In this document: in pieces, positions 46,431 to 57,552 of the stretch
Layout: every line of letters begins with the position of its first letter
Position numbering within the stretch: position 1 is the stretch's first letter
Assembly (NCBI GenBank): GCA_029891345.1
Contig: CM056993.1
Location: forward strand, 224,387,924-224,451,923
Direction of reading: 5' to 3'
DNA length: 64,000 bases
Origin: Dryococelus australis
Taxonomy: Eukaryota; Arthropoda; Insecta; Phasmatodea; Phasmatidae
Made by a program: the position numbers and the translations under genes
Notes under the pieces: generated by a model
What the model was told of the DNA's origin: nothing
The model's database searches: none
Seen by the model: only the letters and a program-made list of their open reading frames with translations

Positions 46431-46714
46431 ATTAAAGTGTGCAGTTGTATTAGGCCCCTAACTAAAGGGCGCCGCACCGTGAGGGAAAAAGTATTTTATT
46501 TTGGATAATATAAAGGGAAAGCGAGAGTTACAGCTTCCAAAATTTCTTTTGTGGCACTGGATGTCTGGACTAGGATTCAAATCAGTACCCTTCCAAATGT
46601 GAAAACACAGACCAACCAACTTGTTTGGTCTGTGTTTAATGTGCTGAACTGGCATGTTGCTTTAATGTTTGAAGACATACACCACTGTACAATGAGGTAG
46701 TATGCAGGTAAGGT

Positions 46715-46940
46715 TCTACTGTAGTCGAGTGGCTTGAGCGCTTGCCTCTCACCAAAGCGATTTAGGTTCACTCCTGGCTGGTTACCACCTGAATTTTTCA
46801 TAAGGGAATCATGCCGGACAATGCAGCTGGTGAGTTTTTCAGTTACGTCCCTTTTCACCCGCCTTTGCATTCTGGTGCTGCTTCATATTAGTTTTATTTT
46901 TCCTCTGCTCTAAAGACGTCCGCTGCAAAGAGCATTTTTT
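46715..46940 (+). repeat. tRNA-derived SINE, family B, copy 3
   Basis: Best-preserved head of this family: GTAGTCGAGTGGCTTGAGCG (A-box) and TTTAGGTTCACTCCTGG (B-box), then GAATCATGCCGGACAATGCA shared with copy 2. The tail contains CTCTGCTCTAAAGACGTCC. It is followed by AT-rich DNA. Confidence 0.7.
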
Positions 46941-46944
46941 CTTT

Positions 46945-48080
46945 TGGATACTACACACAATTATTAAGTATTTTTGCTGAAGTACAGTTGTAATAACCTT
47001 CGTCTCATTTGTGTGTGTGCCAACAACTTTAGTTGGCTTTTTAATCAAATTACAGCAATCAATTTCTTATAACTAATTTAAGTAAAATATAAATATGATT
47101 GATGAATATGTTAAAAATTATAATCACATAATGCAAATATTAATTTGAAGTGTAGGGAGCTGGGAAAAATCTAGGACACTACTTGTATGGGTGTGTTCGG
47201 TAACAAAAATAGTTCAGTTCAATAGCATGCATGATAAACATGGTTGTGACTGCAACATTTATTGTTATTAAACTTTCGCAAGACAAGTGAATGTCCTTGC
47301 AGTTTTTACCAGGTGAATTACTCTCCCCAGCCACAACAGAAGGTATGCTGCAACATTGGCAGATGCTATGATATACAGCAAAGAATACATCACTGAGCCC
47401 AGTTTATGAAAACCAATCTTTTACTATGGTCATAATTGGACTAGGTTAGATCTTGGTGGCCTGAATTTCTACTTGCATGGTTAGGAGACTAGGAGTTAAA
47501 ACTGATCATGTTGTCAAGACACTGGACTTGTCCTTGAACGTGAATATTTTTCTTTAAAGCAAACACCTATTTATGTAACAAAAAACTGAAAACGCTCGAC
47601 AAAAAGGGCTAAAACGTTATTCGATAACGCCAATGTTTTACAGCCAGGGCTTACATTCAGCTTTGTGCCATAACTGGTGAGATGCGTACAATTGTGCCTA
47701 CAGATAAACTTTTAAAACATACTAAAATACTCCTGTCTTTGCAGGATCTGCCAGAATAAGGCCCAAAGTATATATCTAGCACGTTGAAGCTGAAACTGGT
47801 TCATTGTGTTTCTGTGGAATAGGCCATGATTTTTTTGCAGAAACTATATTTAAGTCGCAGAAACAGCTACCGTTTATGGCCAGAAAATACGTAAACTGCC
47901 ATTTGCTTACATTCTAGATAAACTTCACTGGATCGCATATCTGTCTGCTTAACAAATTAATAACAAACATCCCTATTTACATTGATGACGTTTGTTGAGA
48001 ATGTAAGCATGACCGCCATATCAGGTTTGTTTGGTCAGACATCCTTCGGCACAGGCTCTATCTGGACTCTTTAACATCTT
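46945..48080. other. AT-rich spacer, no gene recognised
   Basis: No coding frame or repeat family recognised. Confidence 0.5.
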
Positions 48081-48084
48081 TGGG

Positions 48085-49110
48085 TAAAATCAGATATGGA
48101 GCAGCACAAAGGCAAGGGTGGGGGAAAACCTTGAGAAAACATGCCAGCCAGCAGCATCAATCAGCACAATTCCTATATGTGAAAATCTGTAATTAACCTC
48201 ACAGGGAAACCTACATAGATCACATTGGTGGAAGGCAAGCGTCCTACCACTATGTCTACTGCAGCTCCCCTCCCCCTCTTCCCTTAGGAAGGGATGAGAG
48301 AAACCTCATTTCTTCAATTATAAGTTATTTGGGTAAAGTCAATTATACAGTTGAATTTAAAAAAATTCTCTACCAGCTTATCATTGATCTGGTTTCTGAA
48401 TGGGAGGGACAGTATTTTACACATTTGCATTTTATTTTTTATAATTATACTTACTTGTTTCTTTCTTAGGTACCAGTACATACATACTGAAAGTTGTCAA
48501 ATATAATAAATTGATTGCAATGTACCAACATACATGTATACATACAACATTGATAGATAGGATTTGCAGAAAAGAAAATTATATAAAGTAGTCATGTATT
48601 CCTGAAAGTTACATTTGAAAACTTCCACAGTAGACCTAGGTAATCAATTTTAAAACATTGGTAAGTATTTTGACAATCTGATGATAATGTTTACGATGGT
48701 GATATCATCAGCCACAGTTTCAACTATTCGCCAGATCTGTCTGCAGTAGTGACATACGTAATCAATAATAAATTGTTTTGTTTGTACACTTTTTAGCAAA
48801 GATTATGTTGCAGAAAACTAGACTTCCGCATAAAAAAACACAAAACCAAACATGAATAGTTGTCAACAGGTACATGACCACACAGAATTCTGCAGAAGGA
48901 ATTGTTTTAGTTGCAAGAAGACCACTGTGTTTGTCTGTTTTGGTTATGTCCGTCATTAGTTTTTTGTTTCATTAATTTGCTACTTACTGACTGAATTCCT
49001 TCTACAGGGTTATCTTGTGTTCTTCACGTAGACCTACCTATCCGCAACTATTCTTGGTTGGTTTTATGTCTCTGTATGTTCATTTCTAGTTTCCTGTGAC
49101 GTGAGCTCTG
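48085..49110. repeat. ~1 kb dispersed repeat, copy 1 (includes SINE-like head)
   Basis: Aligns throughout with 57553-58575 in the same orientation. The left ~200 bases contain, on the complement, a tRNA-like head (AGTGGTAGGACGCTTGCCTT). The remainder is AT-rich, with shared blocks such as CTCTACCAGCTTATCAT, TACTTGTTTCTTTCTTAGGTA, TTGCAAGAAGACCACTGTGT and CAACTATTCTTGGTTGGTTTT. No protein is encoded. Confidence 0.85.
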
Positions 49111-49216
49111 CTGTAAAGGCAAATGTCTAACACAATTTTTCATTTAATATATAATATTCATATAGGCTTAGTTTAGCTCAAGGGAAATCTGTTTACAAGA
49201 ATCTGTGTTTAGTTAT

Positions 49217-49298
49217 ATAATAATAAATATATAATATATAATATAATATAAATATATAATATATATATAATATAAATGATATAATAATAATAAATCAT
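49217..49298. repeat. AT-rich imperfect microsatellite
   Basis: Interspersed TAA, TATA and AATAT units over ~80 bases. Confidence 0.85.
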
Positions 49299-49596
49299 AG
49301 CAACAGTTCATGGTAAGTAAGAAAACATGTAAAGACAAACGACATCTCGCATTTGTAATAACCCCAACTTTAATAGCTCTTACAAGAAGGCAGTAATTGC
49401 CCTTATTTACATCTTGGAAATTAAATTTACAAACACTGCATTCATCAGCTCATTCCATAGCCATCCAGTTTAAAAGAAACCAATTTCTTTATTTGTATCA
49501 CAACTTGCACTAAGAAATTAACTTTTACAATTACTCCATTAAGAGGTCCTGCAGTAGTCTGGAAAAATACATTTTACATGTCAGCTGCAAATTTGA

Positions 49597-50410
49597 TTGG
49601 TGATACACCTTCACGAAAATGAAAGTAAACAAACATGGTTTGAATTACATGCAAAGGCGAAAATTAATACTATCAAGTACTGCTTAAATATCTCGTTTGT
49701 CACACATGATAGATTGTTTCTGAAAATGATTTCTACAGATAAAATAAATGCCTGCACAAAGCCATCTGATAAGGTAATCACAGTAAACTAACGATTGTAA
49801 GTAATGTACAATCCTTAAGAAACAAGGCTCCACAATTAGAAATCTTTATAAATTCTATGGATAATCTTCATAAACCGGAAATTTAAAACTATAAGTACCT
49901 ATTGTAGAAAAAGGTTCAGGTTATGGTGGAAGTTGTATTTTAGTAAATAAGAGATTGCTTGAGAATGTAAGAAATATAAATGTTTTAAGTGACATTAGCA
50001 TGGAGAATGAATTTGAATGTGCAGGAATTGAAATTATGTTACATAAAATACCCATTATTGTGATTTCATTGTACAGGCCTCCAAACAGTAATTTAAAGAC
50101 CTTTTTTGATAAACTCAAAGTGTTATTAACACATACATAAAAAAAATATAAATAAGAAAATAATTCTTTGCGGTGATATAAATATTGATTATAACATGAA
50201 TAATATAAGTAAACAAGTAATTGTAAATATTTTGTGTTTATTGAATTTAGAAAATAAACTGAACAAATACACTCGTTATACAGATAAATCAGCCACTTCT
50301 ATAGATTATATAATTAGTAAAAGACATGTATATGGATGTTATTAACTTTGATTCAGGTTCAACAGACCATTGTGCACAACTGGTAATGATTAAATTGGAG
50401 GATACTTTAG
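49597..50410 (+). pseudogene. AT-rich LINE: endonuclease region
   Basis: An APE-type endonuclease nicks target DNA for LINE insertion. Pieces in different frames appear in the right order. SNVQSLRNKAPQLEIFINSM (49800-49870) is the N-terminal motif. VEKGSGYGGSCILVNKRLL (~49905) and VISLYRPPNSN follow (50055-50100). CGDINIDYN (~50170), ATSIDYIIS (~50290) and SGSTDHCAQ (~50355) complete the domain. The catalytic Glu segment (ETW-like) between the first two pieces is missing. The 49597-49791 frame upstream may be the end of ORF1 but is unidentified. Several frameshifts make it dead. Confidence 0.75.
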
Positions 50411-50642
50411 AAACAACTGTAATGTTTGATGAGTCCTTTCCAAATTCAATAATGAGAAGTAGATTAAAATTTTTAAAAAGGCGTAGATAAACCTGAATGG
50501 ATTAGTGTAGGTATAATTATTGCAAGTAAAAAATTAAAAGATATTGCAAGTAAAAAATTAGATTTATACACGCAAAGTAGAGAAACAAAGAATAGAAATT
50601 TCCTTGAGTAATATATATCATACATAAAAATATCGTAAAGTA

Positions 50643-52450
50643 GTGAATGCAGCAAAAAAGATGTATAACAGTAAAAGAATAAGACATTGTATAGAAAAAC
50701 CAAGAGTGGTTTGGCAAATAATAAATGATAAGATTGGAAATAAATCATCAAAGCTGAAAGATAAATTTGAAGTATACATAAATGGAAAGTTAACAACTTC
50801 TGAGATGGGCATTTCAGATGCTTTCAATTCTTATTTTGTAAATATTAGTACTAACTTAAATACAAATACTGGGATACTCATAAAAAAAAATCCATCTCAT
50901 TTTATTTTATATCCAACTAATGAAAAAGTAATACGTAAAACAATCTTGGGGCTAAAAAATAAAAAATCACGCGATATTCATGGCTTATCCAATGACATAA
51001 TTAAAGGATGCTACAATAAGAATATATTAAAGCCTCTAAGCATAGTAATAAATCAATCTTTCAAATTAGGTATTTTCTCAGATAGTTTGAAGTTAGCGAA
51101 AATATTGCCAATATATAAAAAGGGAGATAGAAATAAATTGGTAAACTATAGACCCATTAGTTTATTACCCATTTTTTACAAAAATATTTTAAAGAATAAT
51201 TTATACAAGGTTAACTTATTTTTTAGAAAAATTAAAAATAACATATAAAGAACAAAGTGGATTTCAAAAAATAAATCAACTATAACTACTATTTTCCAGC
51301 TAACAAAAAAAAAAAGTATTGAATTAATTGGCAAAGGACAGTGGTATATTCTGCGACTTATCTAAGGCATTTAATTGAGTGAACCGGAACCATAATATTT
51401 TGTTATATAAATTATGCAACCTAGGAATTAACGACAATGCCTATAACCTTTTTAAATCTTACTTAGAAAATAGAGCGCAAACGGTACAAATAGTTGATAA
51501 TGAAAAAGTAATTACAAGTTGGCAAAAAATTCATACTGGGGTTCTACAAGGGAGCATATTAGGTCCACTACTTTTTCTCATTTATAATAATGATATACCA
51601 AGTAATATAGAAGACAGTAATGTAACACTATTTGCTGATGATACTTGTCTTATAACCACAGGTTTCAACCTTGATAATATTACGCATATTACTGAGAAAA
51701 CATTAACATGCTTACATAAATGGTTCCAAATAAATAGATTATTAATGAATGTTGAAAAGACACAGTACAATCAATTTTGAAAACAAGGTAGGGATGAAGT
51801 CTAAATTTTAAATACTTATAAAAATTAAAAAATTGATGAAGCAAATAGATCTGCAAATAGATAAGAAATTGACTTGGCATGAACATATCAAGACATTAGA
51901 ACATAAGCTTTCTTCAACTTGTTATATGTTAAGAGCTGTTAGTACAATGTTGGATTTAAAAAAAACCCTACTGATGATATATTATGCATTCCTCCACTCT
52001 GCAATATCATGTGCAATTGAATTTTGGGGAAATTCTAGCCACAGTAAAAAAATGTTATTGCTCCAAGAAAAAGCTATATGTATCATATCTGGAATAAACA
52101 AAAGAACCTCTTGTAAACCTGTTTTTAAAGCCTATGAAATAAAAACTCTGTACATTGAATATGTCATTCATGTAATTAAATTTGTGAAACAGAACAGATT
52201 ATTTTTTTTTAAATGAAAACATTCATCAATACAATACTCAAAATGCATATAAGGTACAAGTTAAGCAGCATACAACTTCTCTATATGAAAAGGTCTTTAC
52301 AATTCTGGTATTAGTTTATTTAACATGCTACGAAAAGAAGTAACATCAGAAAAAGACAAACAAGTTCGTTAAAACAATTCATAGTATTTTTAAGCCTAAG
52401 AGTTTTTATAATATAGAGGAAATTGAAGACTATTTACAAAGTTTTTAGTT
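50643..52450 (+). pseudogene. AT-rich LINE: reverse transcriptase and C-terminus
   Basis: The frame 50643-51248 gives AKILPIYKKGDRNKLVNYRP and ISLLPIF (RT motif 1) after LKNKKSRDIHGLSNDIIK (motif 0). A degraded stretch follows with CDLSKAFN (~51355-51378), where motif A's catalytic Asp is kept. Then 51379-51780 gives GVLQGSILGPLLF (motif B) and TLFADDTC (motif C). 51833-52216 gives LTWHEHIKTLEHKLSSTCYM and AISCAIEFWGNSS, the thumb and connection. The C-terminus reads KSFYNIEEIEDYLQSF ending at ~52449. Stops and frameshifts are frequent. The small LINE end at 35215-35465 is a relative. Likely Jockey/CR1-group; exact clade undetermined. Confidence 0.88.
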
Positions 52451-52845
52451 ACAAAAAAATCACTTCTATTTATCTTTTATAGTAAAGTTATTGTTAATAC
52501 ATAATTGAGTAGCCCATATGCAAAACCAGCTAAGGGCCAGTCCTACCATTCTCTTGGCAAACTTCCAGGTAGCTACCCAGAAGGAATACCCCAATCTTTT
52601 ACCCTACAGTATTGTCTTACCATTGATTTTATTCCTCTATGTAACTACCTGGAACTTGCTGTAGATTTATGTTAAGCTGGACGTTCTGGGTCCTTAAGTA
52701 TTTAATTTTATTTAAAGGTTGTGATGGAATACCGATGGCCGTTTTATTGTTTGTAAATATTTGCATTTTCTGATAATGCTGTCGAAGTCGAATAATGGCA
52801 GAGACAAGTTGCGTTATTTGATTTATGTCAGTTGAAATTTTTTTT

Positions 52846-53105
52846 ACATTGAATAATAGCTTTGCGAGTGCTATATGTCACTAGTTCTGAATTTGATCTA
52901 AATCTGTTATTCTTGCATTTGTGAAGTGAATTTGGCATGTAAACATGCGAGGCCTGACATACACATTCCTGAAAGTAACAGTGTTTAGTGTATTTGTATA
53001 TACCTTGGATGCATACGCAAAAGAGAAATATCGTACAGTGTATAGTGATATGTTATCCGCATACATCTGTAAATGAACAATTGCTGTGCGTACAATGGTA
53101 ATTCT
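52846..53105 (+). repeat. Repeat D, left part (split by the CR1-like LINE)
   Basis: Aligns with the complement of 62700-63033: both have GCGAGTGCTATATG, TTATTCTTGCATTTGTGAA, TTGGCATGTAAACA, TTTAGTGTATT-GTATATAC and GTAAAT-AACAATTGC in order. The right part of the same repeat resumes at 56475, after the LINE. Confidence 0.75.
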
Positions 53106-53203
53106 TAAGAATAGGGTCTTTTCTGAAGAAAAAAAATCTCGGAAAGTAGTATAATTCCTCTCTACTAATTACACAGAACACAAATTTACTAGGGGCATCA
53201 ACA

Positions 53204-53548
53204 TTGGCTAATGGGAAGGTGGGGCAGGAGATAGAGCGGGACCTCAGGGGATTGCTGAGGAAAGTGCGGGAGAAGTTTCCTGGAGCTAGGGCAGTAGTCA
53301 GTGGCATGCTGGTTAGGAAAGGAGTATCCTATAGGAAGGCAGTGGCTGCAAGTGAGGTATATGAGAGGGTGTGTAGGGATTTGGGGGCTACATTTATAGA
53401 TAGTAGGAAATGGATAGGCTGGGAAAGTGTAGGGAGGGACCAGGTTCACCTGACCGAACAGGGAAAGAGGATTCTAGGTGACCTGCTAGGTAGAGAAGTA
53501 GCTGGCTGCATGGAGAGGGTCAGGGCAGAGCAGCAGTTGTTGAAATAG
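53204..53548 (+). pseudogene. CR1-like LINE ORF1 fragment: SGNH esterase domain
   Basis: A 114-codon frame encodes the C-terminal half of an SGNH/GDSL-type hydrolase domain, found in ORF1 of several CR1-group LINEs. It shows VREKFPGARAVVSGMLVR, then YERVCRDLGATFIDSRKW and GRDQVHLTEQGKRILGDLL. D79 and H82 form the conserved catalytic D-x-x-H. The N-terminal part with the nucleophile Ser is missing, so the element is 5'-truncated at about 53200. The abrupt change from AT-rich to purine-rich sequence marks the boundary. In SGNH enzymes the domain hydrolyses esters; its role in retroposition is not settled. The stop is 21 bases before the next ATG. Confidence 0.75.
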
Positions 53549-53569
53549 CAATCAGTTAGAAGCAAGGAA

Positions 53570-54300
53570 ATGGAAGGGGAGAGAAATGGAGAGGATAGCA
53601 TTGATGAGGCCGCAGGGGTGGAGATAGGAGGTAAGCAATGTAGGATGGTAAAGCAGAGTACTAGTATAAAGATAATGGTGGTGAACTGTAGGAGTGTGTA
53701 CAAGCTGGAGGGCTTCTGGGGAAAGGTTGAAGGATATGGGGCGGATATAGTGGTAGCTGTGGAGACTTGGTTGACTGAGGAAGTACTGGACATAGAGTGT
53801 AGGCAGGATGAGTTCACCATCTTCAGAAGAGACAGGGATGGGAGAGGAGGAGGAATAATGGTGTGTGTAAGGAAAGGGCTAAAAGGGGTGGTAGAATGGG
53901 TTAGTGAAGATGTCGAGGTAATGGAAATTAAATTGAGTGGTGGTAGTAGTAATAGGAGTATTACTTTGCTGGCAGCGTATAGACCACCAGGACAGGGATG
54001 GCAGGCGATCAAGGAGAGGGTCGATAGACTAAAGGACAGGCAGTGGGTGGTTGTAGCAGGAGATTTGAATATGCCAGGGGTGAAATGGGTAGAGGGTGCA
54101 GAAGGAATGGGTAGAATGATGCAGAGAATGGCAGCACAGTTAGTCAACAGAGGATTAGTCCAGGTAGTAGAAACACCTACGAGATGGAATGAGGATGTGG
54201 TGTTGGTCAGACCTAGGAATGCTGTAGTTGGTGCAATAGTATTGGATGGTATATCCCGGTTGTGGAAATTGGGACTGGCAGGATGAGGGAAGGGCAAATG
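53570..54300 (+). pseudogene. CR1-like LINE ORF2: APE endonuclease domain
   Basis: A 238-codon frame that begins ORF2, 21 bases after the ORF1 stop. The endonuclease cuts the target site. Motifs: VVNCRSVYKL (residues 37-46), the catalytic Glu in ETWL (65-68), RRDRDGRGGGIMV (~86-98), AAYRPPG (135-141) and GDLNMPGVKW (164-173). The C-terminal SDH motif is not reached: the frame ends at 54284, shortly after PTRWNEDVVL. The downstream sequence continues in other frames. A 283-codon open frame on the opposite strand is a shadow of the codon bias. The strand is extremely purine-rich. Confidence 0.88.
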
Positions 54301-54430
54301 GCAGAATGGTTGGTGTGGCAGTATGGGAGAGGAGACAAGAAGGGGGCAGAAATATTCCTGAGAGACAGGTTACAAAAAATGGTCTATGGAGGAGGGTGTA
54401 GCGGGGTTGTGAAGGGAGTTTAGAAGATTA

Positions 54431-55050
54431 ATGGAGGTTATGTTGGAGAAATTTGTGCCAATGAAAAGGTTACGGACGGGGGGAGATCCGCCATATTATG
54501 GACAGGAGATTTTGAAAATGAAGAAGTGCAGAAAATTACATGCCAAGTGGAGAAATGAAGGGATGATAAGATCCAAAGACATGATGAAACAAATGGGTAG
54601 GGAGCTTGAAAGGAAGATAAAACAGGCAAAGAATGTATTTCTGGGGAACATGGTGGAAGAAGGAAAAGGCAAGGAATGGGGGGAGATTGTTTATGTATGT
54701 TAGGTGGTTAAGGGGACGAGAGGAAGGGATCCCTCTGCTAACAGGAAGGGATGGTAGGCATGCGACAAATGACCAAGAAAAATCGGAGATGCTGCAAGGA
54801 CAGTACTTGTCAGTGTTTGAGGCAAAGGAGGGTTGGAATAGGGGGACGAACAGGGTTCAGGGAGTGTTTAGTGAGTTTAAGATGAGGGAGTGGGGGATAG
54901 AAAAGGTAATTAGTGGTTTGGAGAGCAGTAAGGCAGGGGGACCAGATGGGATAGGAAACACAGCACTAAAGTGCGGTGGCAGGGAGTTGGCAAAATATTT
55001 AGAAGTGTTCTTTAAAAAGTCTAGGAGAGGGTAAGTTACCACAAGATTGG
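54431..55050 (+). pseudogene. CR1-like LINE ORF2: linker and RT N-terminus
   Basis: Frame 54431-54703 encodes a Lys/Met-rich linker (KKCRKLHAKWRNEGMI, REEL-like RELERKIKQAKNVFLGN) typical of the region between endonuclease and RT. Frame 54633-55034 then gives EGIPLLTGRDGRHATND and MREWGIEKVISGLESSKAGG, followed by PDGIGNTALK, the RT motif 0. It ends at a stop where a +1 shift is needed to enter RT motif 1. The pieces are colinear; the breaks are single-base indels. Confidence 0.8.
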
Positions 55051-55056
55051 AAGGAT

Positions 55057-55920
55057 GCTATGGTGGTACCTATACACAAGCAGGGAGAGGATAGGGGGAG
55101 GCCTGGCATCTACAGACTGGTGAGTCTCACATCAAGTACAGGAAAAGTAATGGAGAGGCTGGTAGTGCAGTATGTGGTGAGGGTAATGAACAATAGGAAT
55201 TGGTTGGAGGAGTCCCAGCATGGTTTCAGGAGGGGATACTCATGTGAGACTCAGCTTGCTGGGTTATTAAAGGATCTGGTGCAGGTAGTTGATGAGGGGA
55301 AGCAGGTGGATGCCTGCTTCATAGATTTTGAGAAGGCATTCAATAAGGTGCCCTATGGAACATTGATGAGGAAAGTGGAGGCGCTGATACCAGACAGGAG
55401 GGTAGTGGAATAGATAGGGGACTTTCTCAGGGGGTGAAGGCAGAGGGTGAAAGTGGGGGAGGCAATATCGGAGGAAGAGGAGGTTACGCCAGGGGTACCA
55501 CAGGGAAGCGTGCTGGGTCCTTTGTTATTTACCATAATGGTAAATGACATGGGTTTGGGAATTAGAGGAAAAATCAGATTGTATGCAGATGATTGTGTTG
55601 TATATGTTGAGGTGGTAGGGGGGGGGGGCGGAAATTTGCAGGCGGACATTGATAAGATATGGTTGTGGACCAGAAAAAATAAAATTATGATAAATGTAAG
55701 AAAAACTAAGGTAGTGAGGTTCACAGGGAAGAAGATAAGCAGGGACATGTACAGATGGGAGGGACAAGAGATAGAAGAAGCAGCAGAATATAAGTATCTA
55801 GGGATTGTACTGCAGGGAGACCTCAGGTGGAAAAAAACAGGTAGAGAGGGTGGTAGCAAAGGGAAGAAGGACTCTGGGTATGCTGGGAAGGGTGCTGAAT
55901 GGAGTCAGCTGTGAGGTGAA
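55057..55920 (+). pseudogene. CR1-like LINE ORF2: reverse transcriptase core
   Basis: Frame 55060-55413 shows VVPIHKQGEDRGRPGIYRLV (motif 1), HGFRRGYSCETQL (motif 2) and CFIDFEKAFNKVPYG (motif A; D89 catalytic). The same frame continues through two stops at 55411 and 55435 into 55447-55831, with TPGVPQGSVLGPLLF (motif B) and LYADDCVVY (motif C). KTKVVRFTGKK and YKYLGIVLQGDLRW follow. An A7 run near 55835, against A6 in the 30 kb copy, shifts the frame. A G-rich run encodes VVGGGGG within the palm. Overall it is a fairly young but dead copy. Confidence 0.92.
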
Positions 55921-56392
55921 GGAGAAGGCGTATGGCACAATGGTACGGCAAATGTTAGAATATGCAGCAGGATGGGTGAAGGGTAGGTGGAGAAGGCAAG
56001 GGCAGGATGATGAGGAAGAAGGGAACTATAGGCCATCAGTGATGATGAAAGAAATGGGGTGGAGCTCATTGAAGGTCAGGAGGAAAGTTGAACGGTTAGT
56101 CAGGATGTACAGGGTGGTGAATGAAGAGGGAGGATGGGGAGGGCTACACTGCAAGCTAAGTAAGGGGGTGTTTTGAGGAAGAGGAAACAACAGTGAGAAG
56201 CTTCAGAGGGTGTGGAGGAGAACGGAGCGGGGTAGGCAGTCCATGCTTGTGAGGTCTGTGAGGGAGTGGAATGTGTTGAGGGAGGAATTGGTATCTGTGA
56301 GAGGGGTTGGTAAATTCAGGAAGGGAGTGGAAAAGGAGTTGGTTCGGTGAAGGAGAGTTGAGAGAGCTCGCCACCGGGCAGTAGCCTAATTG
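55921..56392 (+). pseudogene. CR1-like LINE ORF2 C-terminus and 3' end
   Basis: Continues in the shifted frame: EKAYGTMVRQMLEYAAGWVK, then GNYRPSVMMKEMGWSSL and KVERLVRMYRVVNEEGG. Compared with 30149-30211 of the other copy, 63 bases between two GCAGCA repeats are missing, so the AVWDPY segment is lost in frame. The last shared bases are GTAGCCTAATTG, the inferred 3' terminus at ~56392. No poly(A) or simple-repeat tail follows. Confidence 0.88.
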
Positions 56393-56474
56393 CAAATAGG
56401 CTACACATGACAGTCATTAATGGGGAAACTCAAAGCTTCACTAATGCGCGACGCTTCGCGTCACCACCTAAATA

Positions 56475-56935
56475 AAAAAAAGTCACAATTTTTTCCGCAA
56501 GCCAGGAGAGTTGCATTGACAAACAAATATCAGCTGTTTATCAATTGAAGAATATTCAACTAAATCAGTTCTCATATTTTTAATAGCTAATGAACGTAGC
56601 CTTCCTGATTTGCATTTTCCATGGTCCTTCGAACACACTCCATGCAATTTCTGGGCGACGCATTAATAAAGGTGATGACCAATTCCATCCATGTATTCCC
56701 TTCATTGCATTCTTGGTTTACCATTCTCTAATGAACCTGCTGTCGACAAGATGTTAAGTTAAATAATTAAAGATTACTTGTGTGTGTAGATGGTTATGTA
56801 TTTAACGGTAGGCTGTAATCATTACAGTACCTAAATGAAAATAAGTACATTTGATCGTTTCCCAAAGGTAGTTAAAATATGGAAAACACAGATAAAGTCA
56901 CTCTTTTCTTGTAACTACACCATCTGTAAAACTGA
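56475..56935 (+). repeat. Repeat D, right part (split by the CR1-like LINE)
   Basis: Aligns with the complement of 62022-62485. Shared blocks include AATATGAGAACTGATTT-type, TTGCATTTTCCATGGTCCTT-like and GACAAGATGTTAAGTTAAA sequences, and ACGGTAGGCTGTAATCATTA. With 52846-53105 it reconstructs the same order as the uninterrupted inverted copy. Broken coding-like triplets are visible (NEGNTWMEL on the minus strand) but no family is recognised. Confidence 0.8.
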
Positions 56936-56939
56936 AAAA

Positions 56940-57550
56940 CCTTACGTGATTTTCTTTAAACTCTATAGGATTTTTCTTTAGGATTTTTGAAATTCTCATT
57001 TTATTTATTTTTATCATCCCGTAGATTCAGTAAATGAGCAACACCGAATATAGGGCTCGTCAGATTGTACAACATACAAACAGTATATATAAGCGTATAC
57101 AAAGACATAGAAAACAGTATATATAAGTAAAGACATAGACATCATAAGCTTACGCAAAACATACATCAAATACTAATATGACACAATAAACATAATAAGC
57201 TTATAAGTTTGTACAAGAAATGAGACAAATAACAATTAACAATGAAAAGATACAAAATTTGATTAATGTGATAACAGACCTTAACTTGTAAAAAATATAA
57301 ATAACATGTATTATAAATTATTTGAAACTTATAAAACTGTAAAAGTAGCACTATTACACAATACTAAACTTGCTACAGAACATTATGTGAATATCAGAGG
57401 TATAAAGTAACTAACTGGACATAAGATTATTTTAATATTGATAATGAATCATGGGTACATGGCCCCCATTAGCCTAGGAAGGGAGGAGTTGAGAGGTATA
57501 GGTGGTTTGTAAGAGCAGAGAGGTTGGAGAGCCAATGAGGGCACACAACA
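56940..57550. other. AT-rich spacer, nothing recognised
   Basis: No gene. A short TATATAAG tandem (AACAGTATATATAAG repeated at ~57078 and ~57112, joined by AAAGACATAGA) is visible. Confidence 0.5.
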
Positions 57551-57552
57551 TG

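Noticed and set aside
53446..54297. 283-codon open frame on the minus strand, Pro/Ser/Thr-rich
   Set aside because: It is antisense to the LINE endonuclease frame, which has clear motifs. The length comes from the purine-rich, C-poor coding strand, which rarely gives stops in one complementary frame.
55353..55859. 168-codon minus-strand frame
   Set aside because: Antisense to the LINE reverse transcriptase, including its YADD box; same composition effect.
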